Assembly: GCF_964355755.1 (NCBI RefSeq)
Contig: NC_092670.1
Location: forward strand, 14,507,201-14,571,200
Length of the DNA: 64,000 nt
Source of the DNA: Antedon mediterranea
Lineage: Eukaryota > Echinodermata > Crinoidea > Comatulida > Antedonidae
Direction: 5' to 3'
Part shown: positions 22,526 to 33,663 of the stretch, piece after piece
How positions within the stretch are numbered: position 1 is the stretch's first letter
How the letters are laid out: each line of letters starts with the position of its first letter
Translations under genes and position numbers: made by a program
Notes under the pieces: generated by a model
Database searches by the model: none
What the model saw: the letters and a program-made list of their open reading frames with translations, nothing else
What the model was told of the DNA's origin: nothing

Positions 22526-25500
22526 TTAAAATTTAATTTGAATGGCTTCATGATAGCTATAATAAATTGGAATTACTTCAGCCTGTACTGAATCAAGACC
22601 TTTGCTATAAACATGATCAATCAATGTATTGTTTTCAGTTGTAGAACATGTAACATGTTGTTTGTACTCATTCTCTGCCATTAAATTATTCACTCTGGAA
22701 GATTGTTTGAAAAGATTTTCATTAAAATCACCCATTACAATACATTTTGTGCTCATTTTATGTAACTCTTCCAAATGTTTTCTCAAATTTTGACAGAATT
22801 GATTAATATCATAACTTGGGGGTCGATAAATTACTGACACTGCAACAGAAATCGGACTTGTTATTAAAAATGAAACTGCTTCTATATCATTATTACATAT
22901 GTTTAATCTGCTTGAAGACGTATTCTTCGCATACACTGCAACGCCACCATGAGCCTGATGTTTTATTTTGGAACTGAGATCATTTGTATTAGAATAAGAA
23001 TCATACCTTGCTTGGTGATACAATTTATACGGCTCAATGCGTACGTCAAAAAAATCATCATCCTTGTTTAACCATGTTTCAGTTAGACATATGATATTAG
23101 AATTCATAAACAAATCATTACACTGAAGATCAACAAAATGTTGTTTAAGCCCTTGAATGTTATGTAACATTATTGAAAATCTAGAAGCCGAATCATGACC
23201 TTGTTTATCACATTGTACGTATGAATCCATATTATTTAAGCACTTCTTTATGTTTGGATCACAATAAATCAGACTAGGTTTAAAATTTTCAATAGTAAGT
23301 CCAGTTATTGAAGTAACACGACTGAGGCCTACATATGCTTGACCATGCGTAAAAGTATCTTTAAGGCAAACCACTGCTTTATCCATTGTCATTCCTTGCA
23401 CTTTATGAACTGTGCATGCATATGCTAATTTGAGAGGAAATTGTTTTCGACTGTATTTTTTTCCCATAGATTCTTTAAACATTTCAATTGCCTGAATACC
23501 AATGTCATTATTGTCAAATTTTACTTTAATAGATACTGGTTCGGTGTTATGATCAGGTTTGACTATTTCATCAACATGTCCCATACATCCATTCGTTAAG
23601 CCTTTTTTAACATCTACATTTTTAATCAACATCACTCTGGCATTAATTGCAATCCACAAATAATTTAGTAAACTAGTTTGACGTGAATTCCGAGGTTTGT
23701 CACAATTTTTGCTCTGTTTCTTGCTATTTACTACACTATCTTCTGCTTTAATGCATACAATGTCTGTACAGGTTTTGTGCAACATTTTTTTATTCCATTC
23801 ATCAACTTGTTTGTTGCGTGGGTAAATATGAACAGCATCTTCACATTCTTCGCCTGTTTCACGTGATTTTAGAACTAATAAATCGTTATCAGACAAACAA
23901 TCATGTTTTTCTTTTGTACGCAATTTGTTTAACAATAAAGCAAATTGTTTATCTTCTTTTTGCCTCATGATTTGATCTAACTGTACTGGCTTAAAGTTAT
24001 CTATCCACAGTGAGCTTTCCAATGTGTCTTTATATAACGAACTGCCCATCACCGGGGGTAACTGATAAAAATCACCAATAGCAATTACTGAAATGTTACC
24101 AAATGGACTATCGTTGCGTACTTGTTTTATTTGCCTTAATCGTCCGTGGATATACCAAAGTAACCTTTGATTTACCATTGATATTTCATCTATAATAACA
24201 ATTTGCAACTGGCCCAATTTATTACGAAGTGCACTTATTTTTTCTTCTCCAAGTGGTTGATACGGAAGTGAAATATTAATCGGGATAGACAAAGCGCTAT
24301 GAATTGTTTGGCCTTTAATATTATATGCTGCGATTCCTGTAGGAGCTAATTTCAATATTGACAAATCATCGGGATTTTCCATAATCTTTCCAAGAATACG
24401 TGTCGCTTCATTATAAATACAATTTACCAAATGACTTTTTCCTGTACCAGCGCCTCCAGTTATGAAAGTGTAAAATGCTTCAGGTTTTTTACCATTAACT
24501 TTGTCTAAACACCATTGTCTTGTCTTATAAAATATATGTTGTTGTTTTTCATTTAAAGATCGAATCATTTTGTTCAATTCTGGTCTTGGAATATTAGATG
24601 AATTAGACTCTACTTTAGATGTAGGATTTTTTTGAATTCCAAAATCTGGAATGAAAAATTCATCTTCTTCATCATCAACCTCTACATTTGGCTTTGGGTT
24701 GTCTAACCTTTCTTTTTCGCTTTCTGGACATAATAGGCTCCATGCATCTTCTTGTGGTCCACATTTTGATAAACATTCCTGTGCTTCTTCAACATCATCA
24801 GCACTTTTTTCATATTGTTCCCTGTTTCCATGAACTATTGACTTTACCGTTTGTAATTGACAGCCACATAATTTCACACATCCTTTCTCATGAAATTGTT
24901 CATACGTTTCAAAATTTGGAGGTTTTAACTGTTCATCTTTTCGAAATGGTAGAAATAACTGAAGTATACTCAAAAAATATTTCTCAGGTGCTGTATCCAT
25001 TGGAAATCGAGGGTATCTTACTATAGCATTACTAGTTCGTGTTCTTTTTTGGATGAATCCCAACTGTTTTTTTAACTGAAATACATTCTTTTTTTGTTTG
25101 TTTCCTTTCATTTCTGATGAACTCAATATTCTATATTCCGAACAAAATTTTGCAAGGCACATTTTATTAAATTCAGAACTATTAGGTCGAGCTTTATATT
25201 TGTCGATCTTATTTGGCAACCATGCACTTACATCATCATCTGCTTTGTTTTTAATTACACTTAGTGGTAAACTCATTCTGACAGGATTAGGTCCTACTGG
25301 GATAAATTCAACTTTCCTTGAACATTCTTTTAATCTTAAACTACAAACACGATAAATACTTTCTTGTGCAGACACTTCTCGATTATTCATATAAACATTA
25401 CCAAGTTTTCGCAAACTTTGCCTAGCATCTTCATTGCCTTCTTTCACTTCTGATGCTGCATGAGATAACAGTAAGCCCATTTCTCGTTCCGATTTTGACA

Positions 25501-28500
25501 TATATCCTATAACGTAAATAATACATGCATATACATTTGTAATATACTGAATATCCATATTAGCATTCCATGCTCTCAATAAAGAAGGATTATATTGATT
25601 TACCCACACATCTTGAGGGTTTCTCTTTATAACAATCTTTTCCTCAGTAGCTAGACAATTATTTGCTTTCTCAAATGCACTCTGTGTAATACCTAATCTT
25701 TGGAAAAGTTCTATTGCATTTTTATATGTCTCTTCATTGGTCACAGCATCTTTTACTGAGGTTAATAGCTCCATTGCTTGTTTATTGTCATCATTATCAT
25801 CACTATCTTTATCCACAATTGTAGGTCTCATAACAAATGTATTTCCAGAAGGTTGTCTGGGGAAGTTAAATCTACAGTTTGTTCCCTTTTTTTTACATGA
25901 TTTAGAATGTCTTTTACTGTGAATTTGCACACTTTTAACAATTTCATTCAGTTCGGGATCTACAGTTTCACATGGCACAGCACAAGAAATATATTTATCG
26001 ACAAAATTAATAACTTCGTTATCTTTATCTGTACCAAAAATAGGAGCATTTTCAACCCATACTAACATATGAACATGTGGACTTCCTCTCATTTGAAATT
26101 CAATTCGGTAAAAATAATCTACGACTTTACCAATAGGCTGTGCTTCAGACAAAATTACATTTTTCAAAAAAGTATGAAAACGTTTGTCAAACATTCTGGC
26201 AACAGTCACTGGGTTTGATTTCAACAAATTACATTTATCTGCCCATTCCAATTCATCAATGTTTCTTTGGTCTCCTGACTGATTTAACAATGTCGTCATT
26301 ATTTCTTTCCAACGGAAGTCAGCACTTGAGAATGAAAGAAAGAATGTTGGCTTTCCAATCTGTCTAACCATTGCTATTACATCTTTTTGTGTAGCTTGCC
26401 AGTACGGTGGAGTTCCACGAATTTGTTTTAAAAATTTATAACCCCTATCAGATTTTAAAATCTCTTCAATTTTGGTAACATTTTTTAAATCGGATACAGT
26501 AACTTTACTAAAATCATCCTTTTTACTTGACCCTTTTCGCAATGCAATGGAAATACTTGATAAAATTTGTTGAAGTTCATATAAAGATTGAGCATAAAAT
26601 ATGAATTCTGTATTTTGTGCAAACCTGTTATCTATATGCATTAATCTATTGTGAAAATAACGTCCAAGTGTTATTTTAACATCTCTCGTATCATGGAATG
26701 TTGGTTGGCCTGTTGGAAATAACACTGGAAATGATTTTGCTTCATTGCTTTTATTACTTAACAATGCAATAGGACTATTATTTTCACATGGTGCACAACA
26801 AATTATGTCATTAAAATATTCATCAACCAAATTTTGTCGCCTGTCAACAGGTTGAAGACTTGTATCAAAGGTAACTCCACATAATCGGTCTTCTATTTCT
26901 TCTTCTTTTTCTTCTTCTTCAGTGTTTTCATCTTCATTAGTAGTTTCACTTTCGATGTTATCTTCAGATAAATAATTGTGCCATTCTTCATTAATAGCTA
27001 TATCAAAATAGCACTTGTTATAATCTTGTAAATATCTAAGAGCTTGAATAACATTGGCAGTGTTAACAAATTTATATTTGTAATAACCTTTGTAAGACAA
27101 CTTTCGCTTCAATTTTACAGATATTAATTGATCATCAACCTGTGGTCTAGGCAGCATTTTAACAGTTTCAATAGTATTTGAAGGTACACATACAACAGGT
27201 CCATGTATTCCATGCTGTCCACCTTTAGGTAAATTCATTAATTTCATAAAAGGAATGTTCAATCCAATCAAATGCTGCTCTAAATTATTTAAACACCTAA
27301 GCTCAGGAGGAATATCGTGTAGTTGTAAATTGTTTGAATTGGCTTCTGCAGGAACTTTCCCGTTTAACAATTTCCTGTGGCATGTAAAACAAATCCATAA
27401 ACGACATCTTGGTGATTCGTTAAATTGACAAGGTTTATTACATTCATTGTTGCAAATATGCAAATACTTTTCATTTATACAAGCCTTATTTTTGTACTTA
27501 GCTTTGGTACACTTCATAACTTGATCTTTAAATAACATTTTAAAGCATACACAACAAACATATTCAGGACCACGAGAAACTGTTTCCCTGAAATTTTCTA
27601 AAACAAACTCAAAATTACTGTTTTCTTTTTTCTTTTTTTCCCTGTTTTTCATGTTTTTCTTCATAATATTTTTTCGGAACTCTTCATCACCATGATACTT
27701 TTCTGCAAATCTTTGCTTACACCTTTCCTTAATACTTTGACGAAATTTTAAATTACCTTGATATTTTTCTGCCAATTTTTGTTTACAGTTTTGTCGAAAT
27801 TCCAAATTACTCCGATACTTATCTGCCAATTTTTGCTTGCAGTTTTGACGAAATTTCAAATTATTTCGATACTTATCTGCCAATTTTTGTTTGCAGTTTT
27901 GACGAAATTTCAAATTTCTCCGATACTTATCTGCCAATTTTTGTTTGCAGTTTTGACGAAATTTCAAATTACTCCGATACTTATCTGCCAATTTTTGTTT
28001 GCAGTTTTGACGAAATTTCAAATTACTCCGGTACTTATCTGCCAATTTTTGTTTGCAGTTTTGACGAAATTTCAAATTACTCCGATACTTCTCTGCCAAT
28101 TTTTGCGTAACGTTTTTTCTGAATTTTGAATTATTACGATACTTCGCTGCTAATTTTTGCTTCAAATTTTGTCTGAATTTTGAATCAATGTGATACTTTT
28201 CTGCATTTTTTTGTTTATTATTTTGTCTAGTTTTATGTCTAAATATTATATCATTATTGTATCTATTCTTCAATTTTTCTTTCAAATTTTGCGCAAATTT
28301 TTCATTACATTTATAATTTAACAGAATGTTGACTTGTTTGGTTGTTCGATAATCCAAATCAATATTGTAGTTATGTCTCGCTTTATTTCGTACTTTTATA
28401 TTATATTCAGGTTCACATCTATACATTTTGTGTTGTCTTTCTCTGTTTTGCTTCCTTTTTTGGAATTTATAATCATCATCAGCATATCTTACTTGTTGTG

Positions 28501-31500
28501 CCTCCTTTACTTTACGTTTCTTTTCTTCTCTGTATGCAGGATCACTTTGATATTTGTTTCTATTTTCATTTTTTTTTATTGAATAATCTTTTTCTTCTCT
28601 TCTTCTTTTCATTCTCTGACGATTCTTTTCTTTTTGCTTTCTATTTTCATAAGATATTTTTCTTTTCCTTCTAAATGTTTTTACTTCATTTCCAGAACAA
28701 GGTCCCTCAACACTTTTACTCTTTTTGTGTTTTGGTTCTTTGTCTTCAAATGTGTGACATTCTTTTCTCATTTGCTTTCGTTTCTGTGTTGTATAATTCT
28801 TTTGAGATGTCACATCCATATCAACTTGTCCTGTTGTTTCTTGAAAATTATTTTGACTGACATTGACAGATTCCACTACATTAAAATGCACATTCATGGT
28901 GTACAAAATATATATACCATTGTCAGTTGTAACATCATCAATTCTTCCCGGCTTTTTAGCAGAAAACAATTGCCACGTCAAAAGTTGATCATTAAATGAA
29001 TAAATATCTGTATTAAGCAAGTTTGCCATTGCACTTATTTCAGTATTGGATGCCCACGTTCCATTATCCATTACTCTTTTTTTAAACACATATTCCTTAA
29101 CTGATCTATATTCGTGACTAAATGTATTAATAAATAAGTCATCAGTTTCCAATAAATGATTAGTAATTGCTCTTCTTAAAAGTAAATGATTATCTTCAGT
29201 CCCAGAAATAATGTATGAAATTGCACGATAAAAACAATTACCATCACCTGTAATATTCGTAATTTGAAGAGGATGTCCAATCTGACTAGCTCTGTTAATA
29301 CCACAATTCATATCGGTATGTTCACAATGAATGCCTACTTCTTTACACATGTTTTTCTTTTGTGCTTCTGAGATTGGAATAAATTTAAAATTCTTGCCAG
29401 GTCTCTCTCCATACTGAACATTAACAATTTCAATATCACTATCACTTTGCCATTCATTACTTGATGAGACATGACCTTCTTTATTATGTGTTTTGCCTTT
29501 AACTTTATAATCAATATTCTTGTCTGGTAATCTTGTACTACATTTATACTGATAAGACGTACTAGGTTCATCAACATCGACGTTTCCCAAGTTGCTTTGT
29601 TCACAATTATCATCGAGCACAGAAGCGGAACATAACATCATAGACTTATTTTCAATATTTACACCAGTCAGTTCAAACTCGGTTTCATGTAAATTACAGT
29701 TCATTGACCTTGCTAATCTTATACAATAATCGTACACACCTTGCCAAGATGGACTGTAAAGTAAAATACTCTTTCCATGTTCACTAACACAACCAAATCG
29801 ATCTCTTGCATGTGGATCAAATATAAGAAATCCATTTACACGTTTGATAATAGAAAATGTGCTTCTGTTGAAATTCATAAAAAATGCATCATGTTGGTGT
29901 AATTCTTTTTCAAGAGATTGGTTTAATGACAAGGCTCCATATTCAGCCATAAATTCGAGATTCCCATCTATTATGCCAAAAACTGATTCTTTGGGAGATA
30001 TTACAAATGTGTTATCCAAGATATCCAATTCTTTCGGCAGTTCAGAAATCATTAAAAGGTCCTCGTGCATAGTGGAATCTTTCTGAATGTAACAGTACAA
30101 CTCGTTTCCAAGAGTCAATATTGTATCAAGGTCTTTGGTGTAAAATTCATTTCCATTCCTCTTTGTAGAATAAAGAATAGCTACAAGACTATTTGCAACA
30201 CACTGTTTACCACTTGCGAAGCCAAATCTATAATTTCCTTGATTAAAATTACCCTGTGCTACAGTTATATTTTCATTACTATTATATACTTGTAATTCAT
30301 TTATTGATTGTGTTTTCTGCTTTTTTCGTGTATTTTTTTGTTTTGGTACATTATCGATTATCAATTCTTCCGAAAAATTATTTTTTGTTAAAACTTCAAT
30401 ATCCACATCGATAGTATGTTGGTCACATTTAGGTTTAGTATGGGACCTAATTTTTTCAGTCACTGCTTTTTTGCATCCGTCATCAATTATCAATACTTCA
30501 TTTTTCTCAAATTCACAACTTGCACATGTTTGATTTTTATGATCTGTACCATTACTATCAATTATTCTACTTCTGTCAATCATTTTGCTATTATTTTGTG
30601 CTTTCAGATCGTCGGTCGCTGCGTTGTCGTTTTCTACAGTACATTTAATTTTAAAATCCTCGTCAGTTTTCGTTTCTGAATTGTCATTATTACCCATGTT
30701 CTTTATATTTTTGTCAAACCGTTCCATAGTATCGCAATCATTCTTTAAATTCAGGTCCACATTACCTTGTTCTTTTTTGTTATCAATCTTCTTAGTTTTG
30801 ACAAAACGACCATTGTTATTTCGTAAACGTTTCGAACCACCACCTGATTGTTGTTGTATTCCGTGTGTTACTTTTGTATTTTTCAAAACATCGCACATAG
30901 GCCTACCACTGTCGTCAATTATTGTTTGTGAATTTCCCAATACATTCGTTTTAGCATTTTCTTTGTTGTATTGTCTGTAAGTATTTGTATTCATATTCCA
31001 TTCCATTTTGTTATTATTTCGTCTTTCATAGAAATCTTTTACACCTTTGCCAATATATTTTACACCTGGTTCTATACTAATACCATTTATAACCCGCTTT
31101 CTCCTTTTCTTATTTCCTCTATTTTTACATCTTTTTTTTCTGTCGGTTCTTTTCTTTGATCTTACCCTCATCCAATCACTACCAAGTAAATCTTCACTTC
31201 CTGTTTGTTGACATTTTAATTTGGCATTATTACAACGTTTTTCTTTATTTTTCGTTAATTCTGGAAAGTCTGCAGTGACAGATTCATCAGGTTCTAGAAT
31301 CGTATATCTATTGAAATGACAGGGAATACCTATTTCACCCAACATGTTATCAACAAAATTACTATTCCCACACGTTGAACAAATCCAAATTACCCTGGAA
31401 TTACATAGTTTGTCTTCAAAAACATCTCTTACACATTTCACATGAAAATATTGACTACAACAGTCACATGTTATGCAATTGTCGTCTGCTTTCACTTCAA

Positions 31501-31894
31501 TACTACACAAATCGCATGTATCATCAAACTCTGAAATGACCTCTGTACCATAAGATAATATGTTTATGATATCATCAATTATTTCTTTAAATTCCGTTGT
31601 ATCTTTGATAACTTCACAATCGACATTACATGTATCATCATTTTCCAGTTTTATAGTGCTCATGTCTTTGACATTCTTAGATAAACAACATTGGTCAAGT
31701 AGGTCCAAGATTTCATCAATGACTGTTTCAAATTCTGTTGTATCTATAATACCACTATCAACATTACCAGCTGTATTGACATTATTGTACTCTTTATTTG
31801 TATTTTCTTTATTATTCTTAAAAAAGCACCATAACATTAAGAAGAACATTAAAAACAACATACCAATAATAAAGGTTATTAATAGTGTATCCAT
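22526..31894 (-). CDS. Helentron/Helitron2 replicase-helicase-endonuclease polyprotein, copy 2 (complete)
   Basis: A complete 3122-residue protein for rolling-circle transposition. Order: membrane segment (1-25); PHD-like C4HC3 finger (about 125-177); basic stretch, probably nuclear targeting (about 250-266); C76-like protease (Gln552, Cys565, Asp693, His695); OTU protease (Asp884, Cys887, His1003); basic 18-residue repeats (about 1210-1400); Cys-rich region (about 1440-1513) and DUF6570-like part; Helitron HUH Rep (His1940, His1942; Tyr2127, Tyr2131, Lys2134); PIF1 helicase (Walker A Lys2486, Walker B IIDEIS near 2568, GDFYQLPP near 2608, VHKVQG near 2830, ALSR-like near 2856); EEP endonuclease (NIQGL, TETW, GDFNEN, IDHVYS). 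The terminal SDH of EEP is SYH. The start has A at -3 and G at +4. Function is inferred from families; no activity can be shown. Confidence 0.95.
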   Translation of the reverse strand: MDTLLITFIIGMLFLMFFLMLWCFFKNNKENTNKEYNNVNTAGNVDSGIIDTTEFETVIDEILDLLDQCCLSKNVKDMSTIKLENDDTCNVDCEVIKDTTEFKEIIDDIINILSYGTEVISEFDDTCDLCSIEVKADDNCITCDCCSQYFHVKCVRDVFEDKLCNSRVIWICSTCGNSNFVDNMLGEIGIPCHFNRYTILEPDESVTADFPELTKNKEKRCNNAKLKCQQTGSEDLLGSDWMRVRSKKRTDRKKRCKNRGNKKRRKRVINGISIEPGVKYIGKGVKDFYERRNNNKMEWNMNTNTYRQYNKENAKTNVLGNSQTIIDDSGRPMCDVLKNTKVTHGIQQQSGGGSKRLRNNNGRFVKTKKIDNKKEQGNVDLNLKNDCDTMERFDKNIKNMGNNDNSETKTDEDFKIKCTVENDNAATDDLKAQNNSKMIDRSRIIDSNGTDHKNQTCASCEFEKNEVLIIDDGCKKAVTEKIRSHTKPKCDQHTIDVDIEVLTKNNFSEELIIDNVPKQKNTRKKQKTQSINELQVYNSNENITVAQGNFNQGNYRFGFASGKQCVANSLVAILYSTKRNGNEFYTKDLDTILTLGNELYCYIQKDSTMHEDLLMISELPKELDILDNTFVISPKESVFGIIDGNLEFMAEYGALSLNQSLEKELHQHDAFFMNFNRSTFSIIKRVNGFLIFDPHARDRFGCVSEHGKSILLYSPSWQGVYDYCIRLARSMNCNLHETEFELTGVNIENKSMMLCSASVLDDNCEQSNLGNVDVDEPSTSYQYKCSTRLPDKNIDYKVKGKTHNKEGHVSSSNEWQSDSDIEIVNVQYGERPGKNFKFIPISEAQKKNMCKEVGIHCEHTDMNCGINRASQIGHPLQITNITGDGNCFYRAISYIISGTEDNHLLLRRAITNHLLETDDLFINTFSHEYRSVKEYVFKKRVMDNGTWASNTEISAMANLLNTDIYSFNDQLLTWQLFSAKKPGRIDDVTTDNGIYILYTMNVHFNVVESVNVSQNNFQETTGQVDMDVTSQKNYTTQKRKQMRKECHTFEDKEPKHKKSKSVEGPCSGNEVKTFRRKRKISYENRKQKEKNRQRMKRRREEKDYSIKKNENRNKYQSDPAYREEKKRKVKEAQQVRYADDDYKFQKRKQNRERQHKMYRCEPEYNIKVRNKARHNYNIDLDYRTTKQVNILLNYKCNEKFAQNLKEKLKNRYNNDIIFRHKTRQNNKQKNAEKYHIDSKFRQNLKQKLAAKYRNNSKFRKNVTQKLAEKYRSNLKFRQNCKQKLADKYRSNLKFRQNCKQKLADKYRSNLKFRQNCKQKLADKYRRNLKFRQNCKQKLADKYRNNLKFRQNCKQKLADKYRSNLEFRQNCKQKLAEKYQGNLKFRQSIKERCKQRFAEKYHGDEEFRKNIMKKNMKNREKKKKENSNFEFVLENFRETVSRGPEYVCCVCFKMLFKDQVMKCTKAKYKNKACINEKYLHICNNECNKPCQFNESPRCRLWICFTCHRKLLNGKVPAEANSNNLQLHDIPPELRCLNNLEQHLIGLNIPFMKLMNLPKGGQHGIHGPVVCVPSNTIETVKMLPRPQVDDQLISVKLKRKLSYKGYYKYKFVNTANVIQALRYLQDYNKCYFDIAINEEWHNYLSEDNIESETTNEDENTEEEEKEEEIEDRLCGVTFDTSLQPVDRRQNLVDEYFNDIICCAPCENNSPIALLSNKSNEAKSFPVLFPTGQPTFHDTRDVKITLGRYFHNRLMHIDNRFAQNTEFIFYAQSLYELQQILSSISIALRKGSSKKDDFSKVTVSDLKNVTKIEEILKSDRGYKFLKQIRGTPPYWQATQKDVIAMVRQIGKPTFFLSFSSADFRWKEIMTTLLNQSGDQRNIDELEWADKCNLLKSNPVTVARMFDKRFHTFLKNVILSEAQPIGKVVDYFYRIEFQMRGSPHVHMLVWVENAPIFGTDKDNEVINFVDKYISCAVPCETVDPELNEIVKSVQIHSKRHSKSCKKKGTNCRFNFPRQPSGNTFVMRPTIVDKDSDDNDDNKQAMELLTSVKDAVTNEETYKNAIELFQRLGITQSAFEKANNCLATEEKIVIKRNPQDVWVNQYNPSLLRAWNANMDIQYITNVYACIIYVIGYMSKSEREMGLLLSHAASEVKEGNEDARQSLRKLGNVYMNNREVSAQESIYRVCSLRLKECSRKVEFIPVGPNPVRMSLPLSVIKNKADDDVSAWLPNKIDKYKARPNSSEFNKMCLAKFCSEYRILSSSEMKGNKQKKNVFQLKKQLGFIQKRTRTSNAIVRYPRFPMDTAPEKYFLSILQLFLPFRKDEQLKPPNFETYEQFHEKGCVKLCGCQLQTVKSIVHGNREQYEKSADDVEEAQECLSKCGPQEDAWSLLCPESEKERLDNPKPNVEVDDEEDEFFIPDFGIQKNPTSKVESNSSNIPRPELNKMIRSLNEKQQHIFYKTRQWCLDKVNGKKPEAFYTFITGGAGTGKSHLVNCIYNEATRILGKIMENPDDLSILKLAPTGIAAYNIKGQTIHSALSIPINISLPYQPLGEEKISALRNKLGQLQIVIIDEISMVNQRLLWYIHGRLRQIKQVRNDSPFGNISVIAIGDFYQLPPVMGSSLYKDTLESSLWIDNFKPVQLDQIMRQKEDKQFALLLNKLRTKEKHDCLSDNDLLVLKSRETGEECEDAVHIYPRNKQVDEWNKKMLHKTCTDIVCIKAEDSVVNSKKQSKNCDKPRNSRQTSLLNYLWIAINARVMLIKNVDVKKGLTNGCMGHVDEIVKPDHNTEPVSIKVKFDNNDIGIQAIEMFKESMGKKYSRKQFPLKLAYACTVHKVQGMTMDKAVVCLKDTFTHGQAYVGLSRVTSITGLTIENFKPSLIYCDPNIKKCLNNMDSYVQCDKQGHDSASRFSIMLHNIQGLKQHFVDLQCNDLFMNSNIICLTETWLNKDDDFFDVRIEPYKLYHQARYDSYSNTNDLSSKIKHQAHGGVAVYAKNTSSSRLNICNNDIEAVSFLITSPISVAVSVIYRPPSYDINQFCQNLRKHLEELHKMSTKCIVMGDFNENLFKQSSRVNNLMAENEYKQHVTCSTTENNTLIDHVYSKGLDSVQAEVIPIYYSYHEAIQIKF
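27690..28260 (-). repeat. 54-bp coding tandem repeats (basic 18-residue motif) in copy 2
   Basis: The motif KYRSNLKFRQNCKQKLAD recurs with a 54-bp period. Central units at about 27,805-28,110 are nearly identical at the DNA level; outer units are diverged. The segment is rich in Lys and Arg and may bind DNA. Copies 1 (about 3460-4000) and 3 (about 48900-49330) have the same repeats with different unit variants. Confidence 0.85.
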
Positions 31895-32927
31895 TATGTA
31901 TGGTTAATCAAATCCAGAAATTGTTTTCAAATTCTATACAATTGATGTATTCTACTTCGTAATTACTTTATACAAATATGTTTTTTTTCCTGCTAAACTT
32001 ATATTTATCTTTCCAAATTGTGTTTCGAGACAACTAATGTTTATATTCACTACGCCTAACTTTTTTGGTTCTGCAAAAGCCTTGATAAAGTTTCTATAGA
32101 TAATAGAAAGATAGATAGATTTAGATAGATAGATAGATAATAGACTGCTGTCTATAAAAAGATTTGAGATTTCGTTTTATTCATCCAGTGGAGATTTTGC
32201 TTAAAATAATTCATCCAGTGGAGATTTTGCTTTAAATTTGCTTTCGTTGTTGCTGTTTTGTAATACTTATAATCGGTTAATCCTCGTTGGTACTCTCTTT
32301 CGGAGAGCAGGATCTCTTTCGGAGATCCGGGTCTCTTCTGAGACCCAGCGGATTAATTCTTCAAAACTCTGCAATAAAAGAGAAAGAAAAATTATTAATA
32401 ATGTTATATATATTTTTTCTCTACCCCATGACTTATAAGAGAAAATTCTTGCATAGTATTAGTAGGCATGCTCAAGCAGCATAATTGTAATACGCATGAT
32501 ATAATCATTCACTTCACAATCTTTGTGCAATTTAATCGCTTAATTAAACTCATTAGTCGTTAAAGATGATAGATCAAAGAAACATACTATGTTGTGAGTC
32601 ATAACTTGAAAATAATGTAGTCCAAACTATATGATTCTAGTTGGTATCTTTTACATAACCCAATTTTTTTTATAGGTTAAAATAAACTACAAAAACTAAT
32701 GTATTTTTTTTAATAAGGCCCTGTCATAGGTATCATGTAAAATGAATAATGATTAATCGGCAGCACACGTGACTCATAATACACAAAATACTGTATAACA
32801 CATTTCATGGTACCTGTAGTAGATTTTATCGATTTTAAATGATGTAAACTTTATTTTGCATTTTTAACAATTTGTAATGTATTTGTTTTACCACATCTTG
32901 ATATTAACTGTATCAAGGGGTGTAATT
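31895..32927 (-). other. 5' leader and upstream region of Helentron copy 2
   Basis: Nearly identical to 7623-8655. It contains the GATA tract (about 32108-32142), the 24-bp duplication (32179-32232), the three-hairpin element and the minus-strand 3' splice-site-like sequence (pyrimidines then TATTGCAG, near 32369). Confidence 0.55.
32277..32356. promoter_or_regulatory. Three-hairpin, closed-stem structured element, copy 2
   Basis: Identical to the element at 8005-8084: outer stem TTAATCC/GGATTAA around three hairpins with 5, 7 and 7 bp stems. It lies 383 bp upstream of the copy 2 start codon, the same distance as in copy 1. Confidence 0.7.
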
Positions 32928-33455
32928 GCTTCTTAATCAATGTCTGAAAAATTAATAAATTTCCTCAAAATGACTTTGGGTATGAGACGGCTGATTAGGG
33001 CCTACATGTAGTCTCAATGCTAATTTCATTTAATATTCACAAACAATAAAATCTGAATTATGTAAATGTTTCATAATAGAAAATGCCTACAAAATAACAG
33101 GCAACAGTTCACAAAGTAAGGAAAATATGTTTTCTCCGTTTAACAGATAATCTACTAATACTCACAGCTGTAGCTGACACTGTAGGCCTATATTTTCTAC
33201 AATCTAAAAAATACAAGTAAAAACATTAATAATGGCAATAAACAACATAAACACTTTTTCCAAATCAACATGCTTCTTAATCAATGTCTGAAAAATTAAG
33301 AAATTTCCTCAAAATGACTTTGGGTATGGGCCGGCTGATTACATGTGGTCTCAATGCTAATTTCATTTAATATTTTAATCACAAACAATAAAATCTGAAT
33401 TATGTAAATGTTTCATAATAGAAAATAATGCCTAAAAAATAAAAGGCAACAGTTC
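32928..33455. repeat. 345-bp tandem repeat, about 1.5 units (copy 2)
   Basis: Units start at 32928 and 33272, a 344-bp period as in copy 1, with the same truncated second unit. Confidence 0.85.
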
Positions 33456-33663
33456 ACTCCCAATCATGAGGCCATTAATCATCTCTACAAATTATTTATT
33501 TTAATTTATGTACACTACTTACGATATTCTAGAGATTATGAAGTAAAAACAATGTTATTACACTATTGTTTATCTCTTCCAACAGCTACAAGACAAAAAT
33601 ATATTCTATAAAATATATTATAAAAATCAATACAAATTGTGATCAAAACAGCCACAACATTTG

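Noticed and set aside
27690-28260. CRISPR-like regular 54-bp repeats
   Set aside because: They are contiguous, in frame within the transposase, encode an 18-residue basic motif and have no unique spacers. The genome is animal.
29700-30250. Integrated herpesvirus sequence
   Set aside because: The protease-like domain sits within a transposon polyprotein in three copies, with no other viral genes. A shared protein family is a better explanation.
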